DNA of 43,971 nt from Candidatus Microgenomates bacterium (GCA_016182045.1 JACOYE010000014.1:1-43971), one strand, 5' to 3'. Shown: positions 15,389 through 25,441, counted from the stretch's first letter. The notes: generated from the sequence alone by a model not told the origin. Numbers and translations are program-made.

Positions 15389-16957
15389 ATGCGGACTTTA
15401 AGCAAATTATCTCAGATACTGATTTCAAGTTACTCAAGGCAACATCTGCCAAATCTCGAGAACAAGATTTCTGTTAATCCGGTGGTGGCGGAGTTGGCTT
15501 CCTGGTATGAGAAATTCAGAACAGCCATGGATTATCGTGAGGACGAGGTAATCTTGCGCTCAGCCATAGAAAGAATCCTCAAAAGAAGGCTGCTTTTCTC
15601 AAATGATGGTCTGACCGTGGCAGCTCCCCTGATTCGAGAGCTTGTTTGGGCCCGCTATTTTCCCGACTTAACAGTTCCTGAGACTCAAGTTCAAAAAGTG
15701 GCTCATACTATCGATCTTTTTTTAAGGCTTGAGAAGGAGATTAATAGAGAACACCGTATAGGCGCCAATATTGTTAATGAGTGGATATTGCATATTCTTT
15801 CTTCGGAAATTGAAGACATTTTAAAACCGGGTAATAGAAAAGATTTGATGGCCAATTTTATTTTTCAGCTTTTTAAAGATCGGATTGAAATTACCGATGA
15901 TACTCGGGAGGTAAAAGATATTCAACTTTATATTGCTGTCAGGCGAGCTTATGCCAACGATGACTTGGCTCTATTAAGGTACCGCCTATTTAAGCAATAT
16001 TTTGGAGCAGTTTCCGGTCATAATATTGAAAAAATATCCGATCAATTCTTGAATGCCATCAAACATTTTGAGACTCATTTTAAATATCCGCTTAAGGATA
16101 AAATTTATAATTATATTAATGATCAGAAAGTGCCTTTTCTGATTTTGGATGATGTCTTAAGAAAAAATCAAGCTCAACTGTCCCAACTTTTTTCGGATGA
16201 AGATAGCCTCAATGTGGCCATTTTGGAGGCGTGTAATAATCGTTATAAGGCCATCAAGGGCAAAGTCGGAAGGGCTATCGTAAGAAGCGTGGTGTTTATT
16301 TTTGTCACGAAGGCCTTATTTGCCCTATTTGTGGAGGGGGTTTTTGAAAGGGCGTTTTATGGAGGGATCATTTGGTCCTCAATTGCTTTAAACACCTTAA
16401 CTCCTCCAATTTTAATGATTTTGGTGGGGTTATCAATTCAAACGCCCGGTAAGGAAAATTCATACAGAATCATGGGCAAAATTAATTCCATACTTTTTGA
16501 GGAAGATGCCCAACTTAACGGTCCTCTAACTTTAAGAAAAAAACCTGCCAAAACCGATCCAATTTTAGATGCCTTATTTTTGATCTTGTGGTTTGCCACC
16601 TTCGCTTTAAGCTTTGGGGCAATTATATTTATCTTATCCAAATTTCAAGTAAATCCTCTCTCTCAAGCTATTTTTATATTTTTCCTGGCCATAGTTTCCT
16701 TCATTTCTTATAGAGTCAATAAAACAGCTCATATGTATATTCTGAGAGATAAAAAAGAGTCTCTTTATACTATTGCTTTTGATTTTTTCTTTATGCCTTT
16801 TATACAAGTGGGAAGAAAATTAACTTCCGCTGTTTCCCAATTGAACATTTTCCTCTTTATTTTTGATTTTATAATTGAAACTCCCTTCAAAGGCATTGTG
16901 GCCTTCTTTGAACAATGGCTGCTGTTTCTTCGGACCCAAAGAGAAAAACTGGATTGA
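15389..16957 (+). CDS. hypothetical integral membrane protein
   Basis: A protein of about 522 residues with no family recognised. The first 290 residues are soluble and helical (many charged residues, for example LRSAIERILKRR and KHFETHFKYPLKD). A membrane part then follows: helices near AIVRSVVFIFVTKALFALFV, SSIALNTLTPPILMILVGLS, ALFLILWFATFALSFGAIIF, AIFIFFLAIVSFISYRV, and two more hydrophobic stretches before a basic end. ATG 15389 is chosen; a GTG at 15365 is possible. Found between tyrS (divergent) and the atp operon (same direction, 52 bases on). Function unknown. Confidence 0.72.
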   Translation: MRTLSKLSQILISSYSRQHLPNLENKISVNPVVAELASWYEKFRTAMDYREDEVILRSAIERILKRRLLFSNDGLTVAAPLIRELVWARYFPDLTVPETQVQKVAHTIDLFLRLEKEINREHRIGANIVNEWILHILSSEIEDILKPGNRKDLMANFIFQLFKDRIEITDDTREVKDIQLYIAVRRAYANDDLALLRYRLFKQYFGAVSGHNIEKISDQFLNAIKHFETHFKYPLKDKIYNYINDQKVPFLILDDVLRKNQAQLSQLFSDEDSLNVAILEACNNRYKAIKGKVGRAIVRSVVFIFVTKALFALFVEGVFERAFYGGIIWSSIALNTLTPPILMILVGLSIQTPGKENSYRIMGKINSILFEEDAQLNGPLTLRKKPAKTDPILDALFLILWFATFALSFGAIIFILSKFQVNPLSQAIFIFFLAIVSFISYRVNKTAHMYILRDKKESLYTIAFDFFFMPFIQVGRKLTSAVSQLNIFLFIFDFIIETPFKGIVAFFEQWLLFLRTQREKLD

Positions 16958-17009
16958 CGCCTATTAAAAGCTTCTTGTAAAATCTTTTACTTTCTAGCAC
17001 AATATTAAT

Positions 17010-17738
17010 ATGGAACATGGGATTGTTTTAAAGCCCGAAGTTTTGGGATATTTTAAAAATTTACCAATTACCAATACTCTTTTGGTCTCTTGGGTGGCGA
17101 TGATCATTTTGACAATTACCTCAATTTTGGCAACTTTGAAACTAAAAGCTGTTCCCTCAAAATTGCAAAATTTTTGGGAAATGATTATTGAATTTGCCTA
17201 TCAAACAGTAGAAGATCTGGCAGGATCTAAAAGAGCCAAAGTTTTTTTTCCAATTGTGATGACCTTTTTCTTATTTATTATTACTGCCAATTGGATGGGA
17301 CTTTTACCCGGCTTTGGTACCATTACTTTTAATCACAAACCCCTGCTCCGCTCCATCAACTCAGATCTAAATATGACTTTATCTTTAGCCTTAATTTCTG
17401 CCACCCTAACTCATATTTTTGCCATAAAGTATTTGGGATTTGCCAATTATCTAAAGAGGTGGTTTTCTTTAACTCTTTTTCCGGTGTTCATTTTTGTGGG
17501 ATTTTTGGAAATTATTTCAGAGATCACCAAGATAGTATCTCTTTCCTTCCGTCTTTTTGGCAATATTTTTGCAGGTGAGGTGGTTTTGAGTACGGTTTCA
17601 TCTATTTTTGCCTTTGTAATTCCCCTCCCTTTTTATTTTCTGGAAATTATTGTAGGATTTGTACAGGCAGCTGTTTTTATGATGCTGACCTTGGTTTTTA
17701 TGGTGATACTGTCGGAGAAACACAGTAGTGAGCATTAG
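17010..17738 (+). CDS. atpB: F1Fo ATP synthase subunit a
   Basis: A 242-residue membrane subunit forming the ion half-channels beside the c-ring. SLSFRLFGNIFAGEV holds the essential Arg (in RLFGN) of helix 4, and EIIVGFVQAAVFMMLTLVFM is the conserved last helix with the Gln. The N-terminal stretch and length match short bacterial a subunits. First gene of the atp cluster; ATG 17010 follows an AT-rich leader. Confidence 0.95.
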   Translation: MEHGIVLKPEVLGYFKNLPITNTLLVSWVAMIILTITSILATLKLKAVPSKLQNFWEMIIEFAYQTVEDLAGSKRAKVFFPIVMTFFLFIITANWMGLLPGFGTITFNHKPLLRSINSDLNMTLSLALISATLTHIFAIKYLGFANYLKRWFSLTLFPVFIFVGFLEIISEITKIVSLSFRLFGNIFAGEVVLSTVSSIFAFVIPLPFYFLEIIVGFVQAAVFMMLTLVFMVILSEKHSSEH

Positions 17739-17801
17739 CGAGATCCTTCGACTCGTCTTCGACCCTGAGGCTCAGACCCGAAGGGCTTCGCTCGCTCAGG
17801 A

Positions 17802-17806
<5 letters not shown>
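17739..17806. repeat. palindromic CTTCG/GACCCTGAG repeat in the atpB-atpE gap
   Basis: Directly after the atpB stop lies a compound repeat: gatccttcgactcg..., tcgaccctgaggctcagac, cgaagggcttcgctcgctcaggatgaca. It is the same family as the element before atpD (21429-21530), ending in a shared (A/G)GATGACA- or GAATGACA-like border. Such TCATCCTGAG...CTCAGGATGACA elements occur in many unrelated bacterial genomes. Confidence 0.75.
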
Positions 17807-18063
<257 letters not shown>

Positions 18064-18133
18064 AGGTTACAGGTGACAGGTTTTAGGTTACAGTTTCCAT
18101 TTCTGTAACCTGTCTACTGTACCCTGTAACCTA
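18064..18133. repeat. ten-unit heptamer array forming a large inverted repeat (atpE-atpF gap)
   Basis: The gap reads as consecutive heptamers: aggttac, aggtgac, aggtttt, aggttac, agtttcc, atttctg, taacctg, tctactg, taccctg, taaccta. The first half has unit AGGTTAC and the second half its reverse complement, so the whole can fold as a hairpin of about 30 imperfect pairs. The same GGTTACA unit occurs inside the glycosyltransferase (26481) and murT (42043) genes. Confidence 0.85.
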
Positions 18134-18141
18134 TTTTTCAT

Positions 18142-18636
18142 ATGGATATTCTTAACCAATTTGGTATTAATCCCATCCTTTTGGCCGCGCAAGTGGTCAA
18201 TTTTTTAATACTCCTTTTTATTTTAAAGAAGTTCTTATATGGACCAATTTTAAAGCTATTAAATGAAAGAAAAAAAAGAATTGAGGACAGTTTAAAAAAT
18301 GCTGAGGAGATAGAGAGAAAGCTACTTTTAACTGAAGAGGAGAAAGAAAAGATTTTGGCAAAAACCGCTCTTGAGGCACAAAAGTTGATGGACGAAACTA
18401 AAAAAGAGATTGAGATTATGAAGGAAGAGGGCAAAGCTCAAGCAGAACAACTAGCTTCTCAAATAATTAAAAAAGGTGAAGAGACTGCAAGAGCTGAGAT
18501 GGAAAGGAGCAGACAGGAATTAATGAGCCATATGGCGGAAATTGTGGGACTGGGAATAGAGAGGGTAACAGGAAAAGCGTTTAGAGGAAAAGGTCAAAAA
18601 GAGGTTATTGAAAAGGAGGTTAAAAACTTATCGTGA
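18142..18636 (+). CDS. atpF: F1Fo ATP synthase subunit b
   Basis: A 164-residue peripheral stalk subunit. One N-terminal membrane helix (PILLAAQVVNFLILLFILKK), the KFLYGPILKLLNERKKRIEDSL region typical of b, then a long charged coiled coil to about residue 120. It would dimerise and hold the F1 head through delta. Its TGA overlaps the GTG start of atpH. Confidence 0.93.
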   Translation: MDILNQFGINPILLAAQVVNFLILLFILKKFLYGPILKLLNERKKRIEDSLKNAEEIERKLLLTEEEKEKILAKTALEAQKLMDETKKEIEIMKEEGKAQAEQLASQIIKKGEETARAEMERSRQELMSHMAEIVGLGIERVTGKAFRGKGQKEVIEKEVKNLS

Positions 18637-19034
18637 AAAAAAATAGAGACTTAAAAAAACTGGCTGAACAATGCTGCAGATTTTGCTGCTCGGATGGCAA
18701 AATAGATGAGAAGAAAGTCACTGGAGTTATCAAAAACCTCAAATCCCTACCCCGCTCCCAGGCCATATTTGCCATTTCAGAGTTTTTAAAGGCTTTGAAA
18801 AAACAAAAAGGTGCTACAACCTTGATTGTCGAATCTTCCATTCCTTTATCCAAAGTGCAACTCGACAGTATTGTCAGGAAGTTAAAAAGCGATTTCATTA
18901 TTAGTGAGGTAAAAAATATCGTTAATCCTGATCTTTTAGCAGGATTTAAAGTTAGAATCGGCGATACAGTTTCTGATTATTCTTTGCAAGACAAGATTTC
19001 ACAGCTTAAGGGAGTTATTGCAGGGACACTATGA
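18633..19034 (+). CDS. atpH: F1Fo ATP synthase subunit delta (short)
   Basis: A 133-residue protein starting at GTG (GTGA overlap with atpF). The C-terminal half has the delta/OSCP pattern: [20 protein letters not shown], then [11 protein letters not shown]-like ([20 protein letters not shown]), and KISQLKG at the end. Usual delta subunits are 170-185 residues; the N-terminal six-helix domain that binds the alpha subunits is shortened to perhaps half. It is identified mainly by the C-terminal motif and the operon place. The two Cys-Cys pairs ([11 protein letters not shown]) are unusual. Confidence 0.85.
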   Translation: MKKNRDLKKLAEQCCRFCCSDGKIDEKKVTGVIKNLKSLPRSQAIFAISEFLKALKKQKGATTLIVESSIPLSKVQLDSIVRKLKSDFIISEVKNIVNPDLLAGFKVRIGDTVSDYSLQDKISQLKGVIAGTL

Positions 19035-20575
19035 AAGCAGACATAATCACTAAGATTGAGCAGGATATTAAAGGATTGAAGTTTAAACTTCAAAAGCAAA
19101 ATGTGGGAGTGGTCAGTGAGGTTGGTGATGGAGTTGCCAAAATAGAAGGCTTATCAGATGTTCAATATTCTGAGGTTTTAGATTTTGGACAAAATGTTTA
19201 TGGGCTGGCTTTAAATTTGGAACAGTATAGCGTCGGTGCTGTTATTTTTGGGGATTTTACCAAAGTTAAAGAAGGCACCCAGGTAAAAGTAACAGGCAGA
19301 ATTTTAGAAGTGCCTGTTGGTGAGGCTTTGGTGGGAAGAGTGGTTGATGCTTTGGGAAATCCTCTAGATGGTAAAGGTTCAATAAAAGCAAAGACAAAAT
19401 ATCCTGTTGAGAAAATTGCCCCAGGAGTGATAACTCGCCAATCTGTAAATACTCCTTTACAAACTGGCATTAAAGCAATTGATTCCATGATCCCAATTGG
19501 TAGAGGTCAGAGGGAGCTAATTATCGGTGATAGAAATACCGGAAAAACCACCATTGCAGTGGACACCATCATAAATCAAAAAGACTCGCCTCGCTCCGCG
19601 GGCGGAGCGGGTGTCGTTTGTATTTATGTGGCCATTGGTCAAAAGACCTCAAAAATTGCCCAACTGGTTGCCAAACTGGAGGAGAAAGATGCCATGGATC
19701 ACACCATTGTGGTGGCAGCCTCTGCTTCAGACCCTGCCACCATGCAATATCTGGCTCCCTACGCGGGCTGTGCCATGGGAGAATATTTTATGGATCAGGG
19801 AAAAGATGCCTTAATTGTATATGATGATCTATCAAAACATGCCTGGGCATACAGACAAGTGTCCCTACTTTTAAGAAGGCCTTCCGGAAGAGAAGCATAT
19901 CCAGGAGATGTTTTTTATCTTCATTCAAGATTACTTGAGCGGGCAGCCAGAATGAGTAAAGAATATGGTAATGGTTCTTTGACTGCCCTACCTATTATAG
20001 AGACTCAGGCAGGTGATGTTTCTGCTTATATTCCCACCAATGTTATTTCCATCACCGACGGTCAAATTTATTTAGAATCAGATTTATTTTTTGCAGGTAT
20101 AAGACCAGCACTTAATGTAGGATTATCAGTCTCTCGAGTTGGTGGTGCTGCACAAACTAAGGCTATGAAATCTGTGGCAGGTAAACTTCGTTTGGATTTG
20201 GCTCAATTTAGGGAACTTGCAGCTTTTGCACAATTTGCCTCTGATTTGGATCCTCAAACTCGGGCTCAAATAGACAGAGGAAAAAGAATTACCGAGATTT
20301 TGAAGCAACCCCCTTACTCCCCTGTTCCTTTGGAGGAACAGGTGGTAGTTTTTTGGGCAGCAATAAATGGATATCTGGATGAGGTAGAGGTGGATAGGGT
20401 TAAGGAGTTTGAGCAAAAATATATTGCTCATTTGAAATTGCGAGAGAAAAAATTACTTTCAGAAATAGCTTCTAAAAAGGAGTTGGATGAGAGGATGATT
20501 AAGGAGTTGGAGCAAGTGACTAAAGAATTTGCGGGAAGTTTTATGAGAGGAGCTAAAAAAGATGGCAAACACTAG
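19031..20575 (+). CDS. atpA: F1Fo ATP synthase subunit alpha
   Basis: A 514-residue non-catalytic nucleotide-binding subunit. N-terminal beta barrel ([17 protein letters not shown]), Walker A GDRNTGKT at about residues 170-177, then [37 protein letters not shown], and [19 protein letters not shown] with the arginine finger. Just after the Walker A helix a palindromic element adds about eight residues (SPRSAGGAG) between IINQKD and [11 protein letters not shown], where other alpha subunits have a short turn. ATGA overlap with atpH. The C-terminal domain is normal. Confidence 0.96.
   Translation: MKADIITKIEQDIKGLKFKLQKQNVGVVSEVGDGVAKIEGLSDVQYSEVLDFGQNVYGLALNLEQYSVGAVIFGDFTKVKEGTQVKVTGRILEVPVGEALVGRVVDALGNPLDGKGSIKAKTKYPVEKIAPGVITRQSVNTPLQTGIKAIDSMIPIGRGQRELIIGDRNTGKTTIAVDTIINQKDSPRSAGGAGVVCIYVAIGQKTSKIAQLVAKLEEKDAMDHTIVVAASASDPATMQYLAPYAGCAMGEYFMDQGKDALIVYDDLSKHAWAYRQVSLLLRRPSGREAYPGDVFYLHSRLLERAARMSKEYGNGSLTALPIIETQAGDVSAYIPTNVISITDGQIYLESDLFFAGIRPALNVGLSVSRVGGAAQTKAMKSVAGKLRLDLAQFRELAAFAQFASDLDPQTRAQIDRGKRITEILKQPPYSPVPLEEQVVVFWAAINGYLDEVEVDRVKEFEQKYIAHLKLREKKLLSEIASKKELDERMIKELEQVTKEFAGSFMRGAKKDGKH
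19585..19613. repeat. in-frame palindromic element in atpA
   Basis: A GC-rich palindrome with arms cgctccgc and gcggagcg, flanked by ctcgcct and ggtgt, lies in atpA. It matches the element in pheT (34092-34120, minus strand) at all but one of 29 positions. Both copies are read in the same frame as SPRSAGGAG. The local GC content is far above that of the gene. Confidence 0.85.
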
Positions 20576-21428
20576 GGAATTAAGGCGTAGAATCAAGTCT
20601 ATAAAAAATACCAGCCAGATTACTCGGGCCATGCAGATGGTGGCGGCGACCAAAATGAGAAGGGCTCAGAGTCAGGCTACTTCCGGCAGGCCATATAGTG
20701 AGAATTTATATGATGCTTTATCAAAACTTTTGCCAAGTATCAATCCGGAAGCTCATCCCCTTTTAACCGGTAATGATTCCAAAATAACCGGAGTAGTTCT
20801 ACTTTCCACAGATAGAGGTTTGGTGGGAGCATTAAATACTAATTTGATGAGGATAGTTTTAGGTTTGCACACCGGGGGTGGGAACGTAAATTATTACACT
20901 GTGGGCAGAAAAGGGAGAGGCTTTGTGGTTAGGACCGGTAAAGACTTAAAGGCTGATTTTGAGAATTTGGATGCTGTCACTTTTAGGCAGGCCAGGCAGT
21001 TAGCAAGACTAGTAATGGAGGCATTTGAAAATGGAGAAATTGGTGAAGCCTATCTTGTGTACCCACATTTTGTGTCAACACTAAGACAGGAACCAAGAAG
21101 GGTGAAGCTGTTACCAATAGAATTGGCAGAACTAGGAATTCCTAGTTCCACTAACCTAGCTCCTAGTTCCAAAGAGTTTCTTTTCGAACCCAACCCTGAT
21201 GTCCTACTGGATTTTATTCTGACCCATCATATTGAGGAACAAATTTATCAGGCTCTTTTGGAAACAAAAGCCTCTGAACATTCAGCCAGAATGGTGGCCA
21301 TGAAAAATGCCACAGATAATGCTTTGGAACTGGTGGAAGATTTGACGCTAACATATAATGAAACACGTCAGGCAAGTATAACAACTGAGCTTTTGGAAAT
21401 AACAACAGCACAAGTGGCTATGGAGTGA
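20562..21428 (+). CDS. atpG: F1Fo ATP synthase subunit gamma
   Basis: A 288-residue rotor shaft subunit. N-terminal helix [20 protein letters not shown] with AATKMRRAQ, and C-terminal helix [20 protein letters not shown] with [15 protein letters not shown], are the conserved coiled coil. The centre has [15 protein letters not shown]. Residues about 190-204 ([14 protein letters not shown]) are encoded by a heptamer array and look inserted in a variable loop. Overlaps atpA by 14 bases. Confidence 0.95.
   Translation: MANTRELRRRIKSIKNTSQITRAMQMVAATKMRRAQSQATSGRPYSENLYDALSKLLPSINPEAHPLLTGNDSKITGVVLLSTDRGLVGALNTNLMRIVLGLHTGGGNVNYYTVGRKGRGFVVRTGKDLKADFENLDAVTFRQARQLARLVMEAFENGEIGEAYLVYPHFVSTLRQEPRRVKLLPIELAELGIPSSTNLAPSSKEFLFEPNPDVLLDFILTHHIEEQIYQALLETKASEHSARMVAMKNATDNALELVEDLTLTYNETRQASITTELLEITTAQVAME
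21130..21171. repeat. heptamer array inside atpG
   Basis: Six consecutive 7-mers: aactagg, aattcct, agttcca, ctaacct, agctcct, agttcca. The shared core is AGTTCCT/A, with the first unit in inverse orientation, giving the palindrome ctaggaattcctag. It encodes [11 protein letters not shown] in the variable region of gamma. Confidence 0.7.
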
Positions 21429-22906
<1,478 letters not shown>

Positions 22907-22910
22907 GTTT

Positions 22911-23186
22911 TTATACTTGTTCAGCAACATAGTATATATTTTTATAAAGATCAACAGCTAAATCTGCTCCTGCCGCTAAGAATTCTGGCACTCTATAAGG
23001 CGGAATTAAAAGTCCTGTGGAGAATCTGCTAGGTAGTCCTTTTATCCTCTTCGCAGTCTCTCCTTCGATTTTACTCAGGATAAAGAGGATTTTAAGCTGC
23101 TTTTTAATTTCAGCAGGAGCTTTTAAGAAGGGATTATTTTCCAATTGTGAATCTGAATTTGTTAAATTTTGAGACTCTTTTATCAC
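22911..23186 (-). CDS. hypothetical 91-residue protein between atpD and atpC
   Basis: No family recognised. Hydrophilic N terminus (MIKESQNLTNSDSQLENNPF), then a charged helix (EIKKQLKILFILSKIEGETAKRI), a Pro-rich middle (LPSRFSTGLLIPPYRVPEFL) and a mildly hydrophobic end with two Tyr. It contains NPF. It stops 4 bases from the atpD stop and faces away from atpC, so it splits the ATP synthase operon. It could be a real small gene or an over-long antisense frame; tight packing with atpD favours a gene. Confidence 0.55.
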   Translation of the reverse strand: MIKESQNLTNSDSQLENNPFLKAPAEIKKQLKILFILSKIEGETAKRIKGLPSRFSTGLLIPPYRVPEFLAAGADLAVDLYKNIYYVAEQV

Positions 23187-23220
23187 AGCAATTCCTTAGT
23201 ATGGTTATCCATTTAATATA

Positions 23221-23249
23221 TTGGTTATAATTGTTATAAAGATTATACT
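23221..23249 (+). promoter_or_regulatory. promoter of atpC
   Basis: TTGGTT (23221-23226), a 17-bp spacer and TATACT (23244-23249). The atpC ATG begins 13 bases after the -10, so the leader would be about 6-7 bases and no ribosome site is visible. It explains how atpC is expressed although cut off from the operon. Confidence 0.6.
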
Positions 23250-23262
23250 ATACCTTATCACT

Positions 23263-23673
23263 ATGGCTCAGCTACATCTTAAGATTGTTACTCCGGAAAA
23301 ACTACTAATTGATGAACAGGTGGATCAGGTTAACATTCCAACTGAAGAAGGACAAATTGGCATACTTCCCCATCACACAAATCTGATGGCAAAGCTTCAG
23401 CCCGGAGAGTTGGTAATTAAAAAAAGTGGAAAGGTGGATACTTTAGCTTTAGGTGATGGATTCTTGCAAATGGCAGATAATACATTAACCATCATGACTG
23501 ATCTTGCCACATATGCTCAGGATATTGATGAAAAAGCGGTGGAGGAGGCCAAAAAAAGGGCAGAACAAGCTTTGGAACAAAAGTTATCTAATGAAGAATA
23601 TGCAGAGACCTTGGCTATTTTAGAAAAAACTTTGGCCCAACTAAGAGTAAAAAGAAGACATAAAGTAAGATAA
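23263..23673 (+). CDS. atpC: F1Fo ATP synthase subunit epsilon
   Basis: A 136-residue subunit. The N-terminal beta sandwich is clear (LHLKIVTPEKLLIDEQVDQV; PTEEGQIGILPHHTNLMAKL; GDGFLQMADNTLTIMTD), and a C-terminal helical hairpin (EKAVEEAKKRAEQALEQKL ... LAILEKTLAQLRVKRR) that inhibits or regulates rotation. ATG 23263 starts at the family N terminus; upstream in-frame codons (from 23221) lie in the promoter. Separated from atpD by an opposite-strand gene. Confidence 0.94.
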   Translation: MAQLHLKIVTPEKLLIDEQVDQVNIPTEEGQIGILPHHTNLMAKLQPGELVIKKSGKVDTLALGDGFLQMADNTLTIMTDLATYAQDIDEKAVEEAKKRAEQALEQKLSNEEYAETLAILEKTLAQLRVKRRHKVR

Positions 23674-23722
23674 ATCCTGATGTGTCTAACTAGCACACAC
23701 CGGTGTGGGTAATTGTTTTACC

Positions 23723-24388
23723 TTATTTATTTTTTGGAGATATTGTAACTATTGATTGCCATTCTGGTTGCTTGTTAAGTCTGTAAGCAAATCTTTGGGC
23801 ACTTAATTCCATTGGATTTAGATGATAAAACGAAACAAATGTAGGATAAAAAATAGCACCAAAAGTTGCAAGTTGATAAGTCATTAGTTGAATCTTTTGA
23901 TCATTTCTTGCCCAAAATACATCAGGTAAACTTAAACTTAACGCTATTAATACGGAAATCATACCAGCATAAAAAGTCGCGGTTTGGACTCTACTAAAGA
24001 GTCTGCCAGTACCCTTTTCATAATTTGGTCTTGTTACTAAATTTATCAAATGTTTTGCTTCATGGAGAAAAACATGATTAGGACGATTTCCAGGTTTTCT
24101 CTGCATACGATTAAATATTACATCTGTATATAAAGCCATAGTTAAGTCTTCACCGTAAAAATATCCTTCTCTAGGAACTAGAGTTTGTTCTAGAGGCCTC
24201 TCACGGATTAACAATTTAGCTTGAGCCACTTTCTCTGGCAGTATGCCATGATTTAATAAAAGTTGAGAAGCTCGTGGTTGATCAACTGATACCTTGTAAG
24301 GTACGCCATTTCTTAAGACAGTATCATCAAATTCTACTTTGATACCTGTTGGATCATATGTTCTCCCTGTTTCGACCACTAATGTCAT
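23723..24388 (-). CDS. putative membrane zinc metallopeptidase (HExxH)
   Basis: A 221-residue protein of unknown family. NHVFLHEAKHLINLV (about residues 104-118) holds HEAKH, an HExxH zinc site on a helix. Two membrane helices follow (TATFYAGMISVLIALSLSLP and YQLATFGAIFYPTFVSF), then HLNPMELSAQRFAYRL, where NPxExxA is a plausible third-ligand helix as in gluzincin-type proteases. The first 100 residues are soluble. It has its own promoter and starts almost at the predicted transcript start. The protease assignment is inferred from motifs only. Confidence 0.6.
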   Translation of the reverse strand: MTLVVETGRTYDPTGIKVEFDDTVLRNGVPYKVSVDQPRASQLLLNHGILPEKVAQAKLLIRERPLEQTLVPREGYFYGEDLTMALYTDVIFNRMQRKPGNRPNHVFLHEAKHLINLVTRPNYEKGTGRLFSRVQTATFYAGMISVLIALSLSLPDVFWARNDQKIQLMTYQLATFGAIFYPTFVSFYHLNPMELSAQRFAYRLNKQPEWQSIVTISPKNK

Positions 24389-24395
24389 AGTTGTA

Positions 24396-24423
24396 ATTAT
24401 ATAGTTTTATTCTTAATTATCAA
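24396..24423 (-). promoter_or_regulatory. promoter of the HExxH gene
   Basis: On the minus strand TTGATA (24423-24418), a 16-bp spacer and TATAAT (24401-24396). The start codon (24388) is 7 bases after the -10 box, so the predicted message is leaderless. Confidence 0.6.
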
Positions 24424-24429
24424 GGCTAA

Positions 24430-24459
24430 TTGGTATTATCCATTTCCCTGTTATACAAT
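24430..24459 (+). promoter_or_regulatory. candidate promoter for the glycosyltransferase genes
   Basis: TTGGTA (24430-24435) with either TATACA (24452-24457, 16-bp spacer, TG before it) or TACAAT (24454-24459, 18 bp). The ATG at 24467 follows within 10 bases, another near-leaderless arrangement. Divergent from the HExxH gene promoter. Confidence 0.45.
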
Positions 24460-24466
24460 TTAGTAC

Positions 24467-25441
24467 ATGGCTGATTCAAATAATCCGAATTTGTCAATTA
24501 TAATCCTGAACTACAATGTTCGGGATCTCTTAATAAATTGTTTAGACTCCATTTTTAAAAACAAAACTTCTAAAGATAACTGGCAAGTGATTGTGGTGGA
24601 TAATGCATCAACTGATGGATCTGTAGAGGCTGTAAAAGAGAAGTATAAGATTTCATCTTCTGCTAATCGCAGTAAGATTGCCACGTCGCCTTCGGCTCCT
24701 CGCAATGACAACATGGTGGAGCTTGTGGAAAATAAAGAAAATTTAGGTTTTGCTGCTGGGAATAATGTGGGGGCGAAAAAAGCTAAAGCGCCTGTTGTAC
24801 TTTTTTTAAATCCGGACACGGTCGTTGTGGATGATGCTATCCAGAAAACTTATAAATATTTAATGGGAAACCCGGATATTGGTGCGGTAACCTCGAAGGT
24901 TGAACTTCCAAATGGTAAGCTGGACTACTCTTCTCATCGGGGTTTTCCCACTCCCTGGAATTCTTTTTGTTATTTTAGTGGTTTAGCAAAACTTTTTCCC
25001 CACTCCCCTCTTTTTTCTGGATACACTGCATCCTACCTGGATACCGCAACAACCCATGAGATAGATTGTTTAACAGGCGCATTTTTAATGCTCAGAAAAA
25101 TTGCCGGAGAACAAATAGGTTGGTGGGATACTGATTATTTTTTCAATGGTGAGGATATTGAATTTTGTTACTCACTTAAAGAAAAAGGTTGGAAAATTTA
25201 TTTTTATCCTGAGGTGAAAATAATTCACTATAAAGGTTCTTCCTCCGGACTTTGGAAAACAGCGGCCACAGAAGTGGAAAGAGAAAAAAAGATGGAGGCT
25301 GTGACACACGGTGTTTTTGCCATGAGGATTTTTTATAAAAAACACTTTTACAAAAAATATCCACCAATATTTAGGGACTTGATTTTAGTTGGAATAAAAA
25401 TGTTGGAACATTACAGAAAGGCTAAACTATGGATCAGTTAG
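24467..25441 (+). CDS. GT2 family glycosyltransferase (rhamnosyltransferase-like)
   Basis: A 324-residue GT-A enzyme. Motifs: LSIIILNYNVRDLLINCLDS, VIVVDNASTDGS (nucleotide-binding Asp), LGFAAGNN, VLFLNPDTVV (DxD-like metal site), and FFNGEDIEFCYSLKEKGW (catalytic ED), the WbbL/RfbF-like layout. Probably transfers a sugar in cell-surface polysaccharide synthesis at the membrane. Residues about 66-82 (NRSKIATSPSAPRND) come from an in-frame palindromic repeat, inserted before LVENKENLGF. Overlaps the next gene by 13 bases. Confidence 0.88.
   Translation: MADSNNPNLSIIILNYNVRDLLINCLDSIFKNKTSKDNWQVIVVDNASTDGSVEAVKEKYKISSSANRSKIATSPSAPRNDNMVELVENKENLGFAAGNNVGAKKAKAPVVLFLNPDTVVVDDAIQKTYKYLMGNPDIGAVTSKVELPNGKLDYSSHRGFPTPWNSFCYFSGLAKLFPHSPLFSGYTASYLDTATTHEIDCLTGAFLMLRKIAGEQIGWWDTDYFFNGEDIEFCYSLKEKGWKIYFYPEVKIIHYKGSSSGLWKTAATEVEREKKMEAVTHGVFAMRIFYKKHFYKKYPPIFRDLILVGIKMLEHYRKAKLWIS
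24674..24711. repeat. in-frame GATTGCCACGTCG...CGCAATGACA element in a glycosyltransferase
   Basis: aagattgccacgtcg, an inner ccttcgg and ctcctcgcaatgacaa match the element at 9221-9263 in both borders. It is read as KIATSPSAPRNDN here; the khpA copy is read in the same frame as EIATS. It sits in a loop between two core strands of the GT-A fold. Confidence 0.85.
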
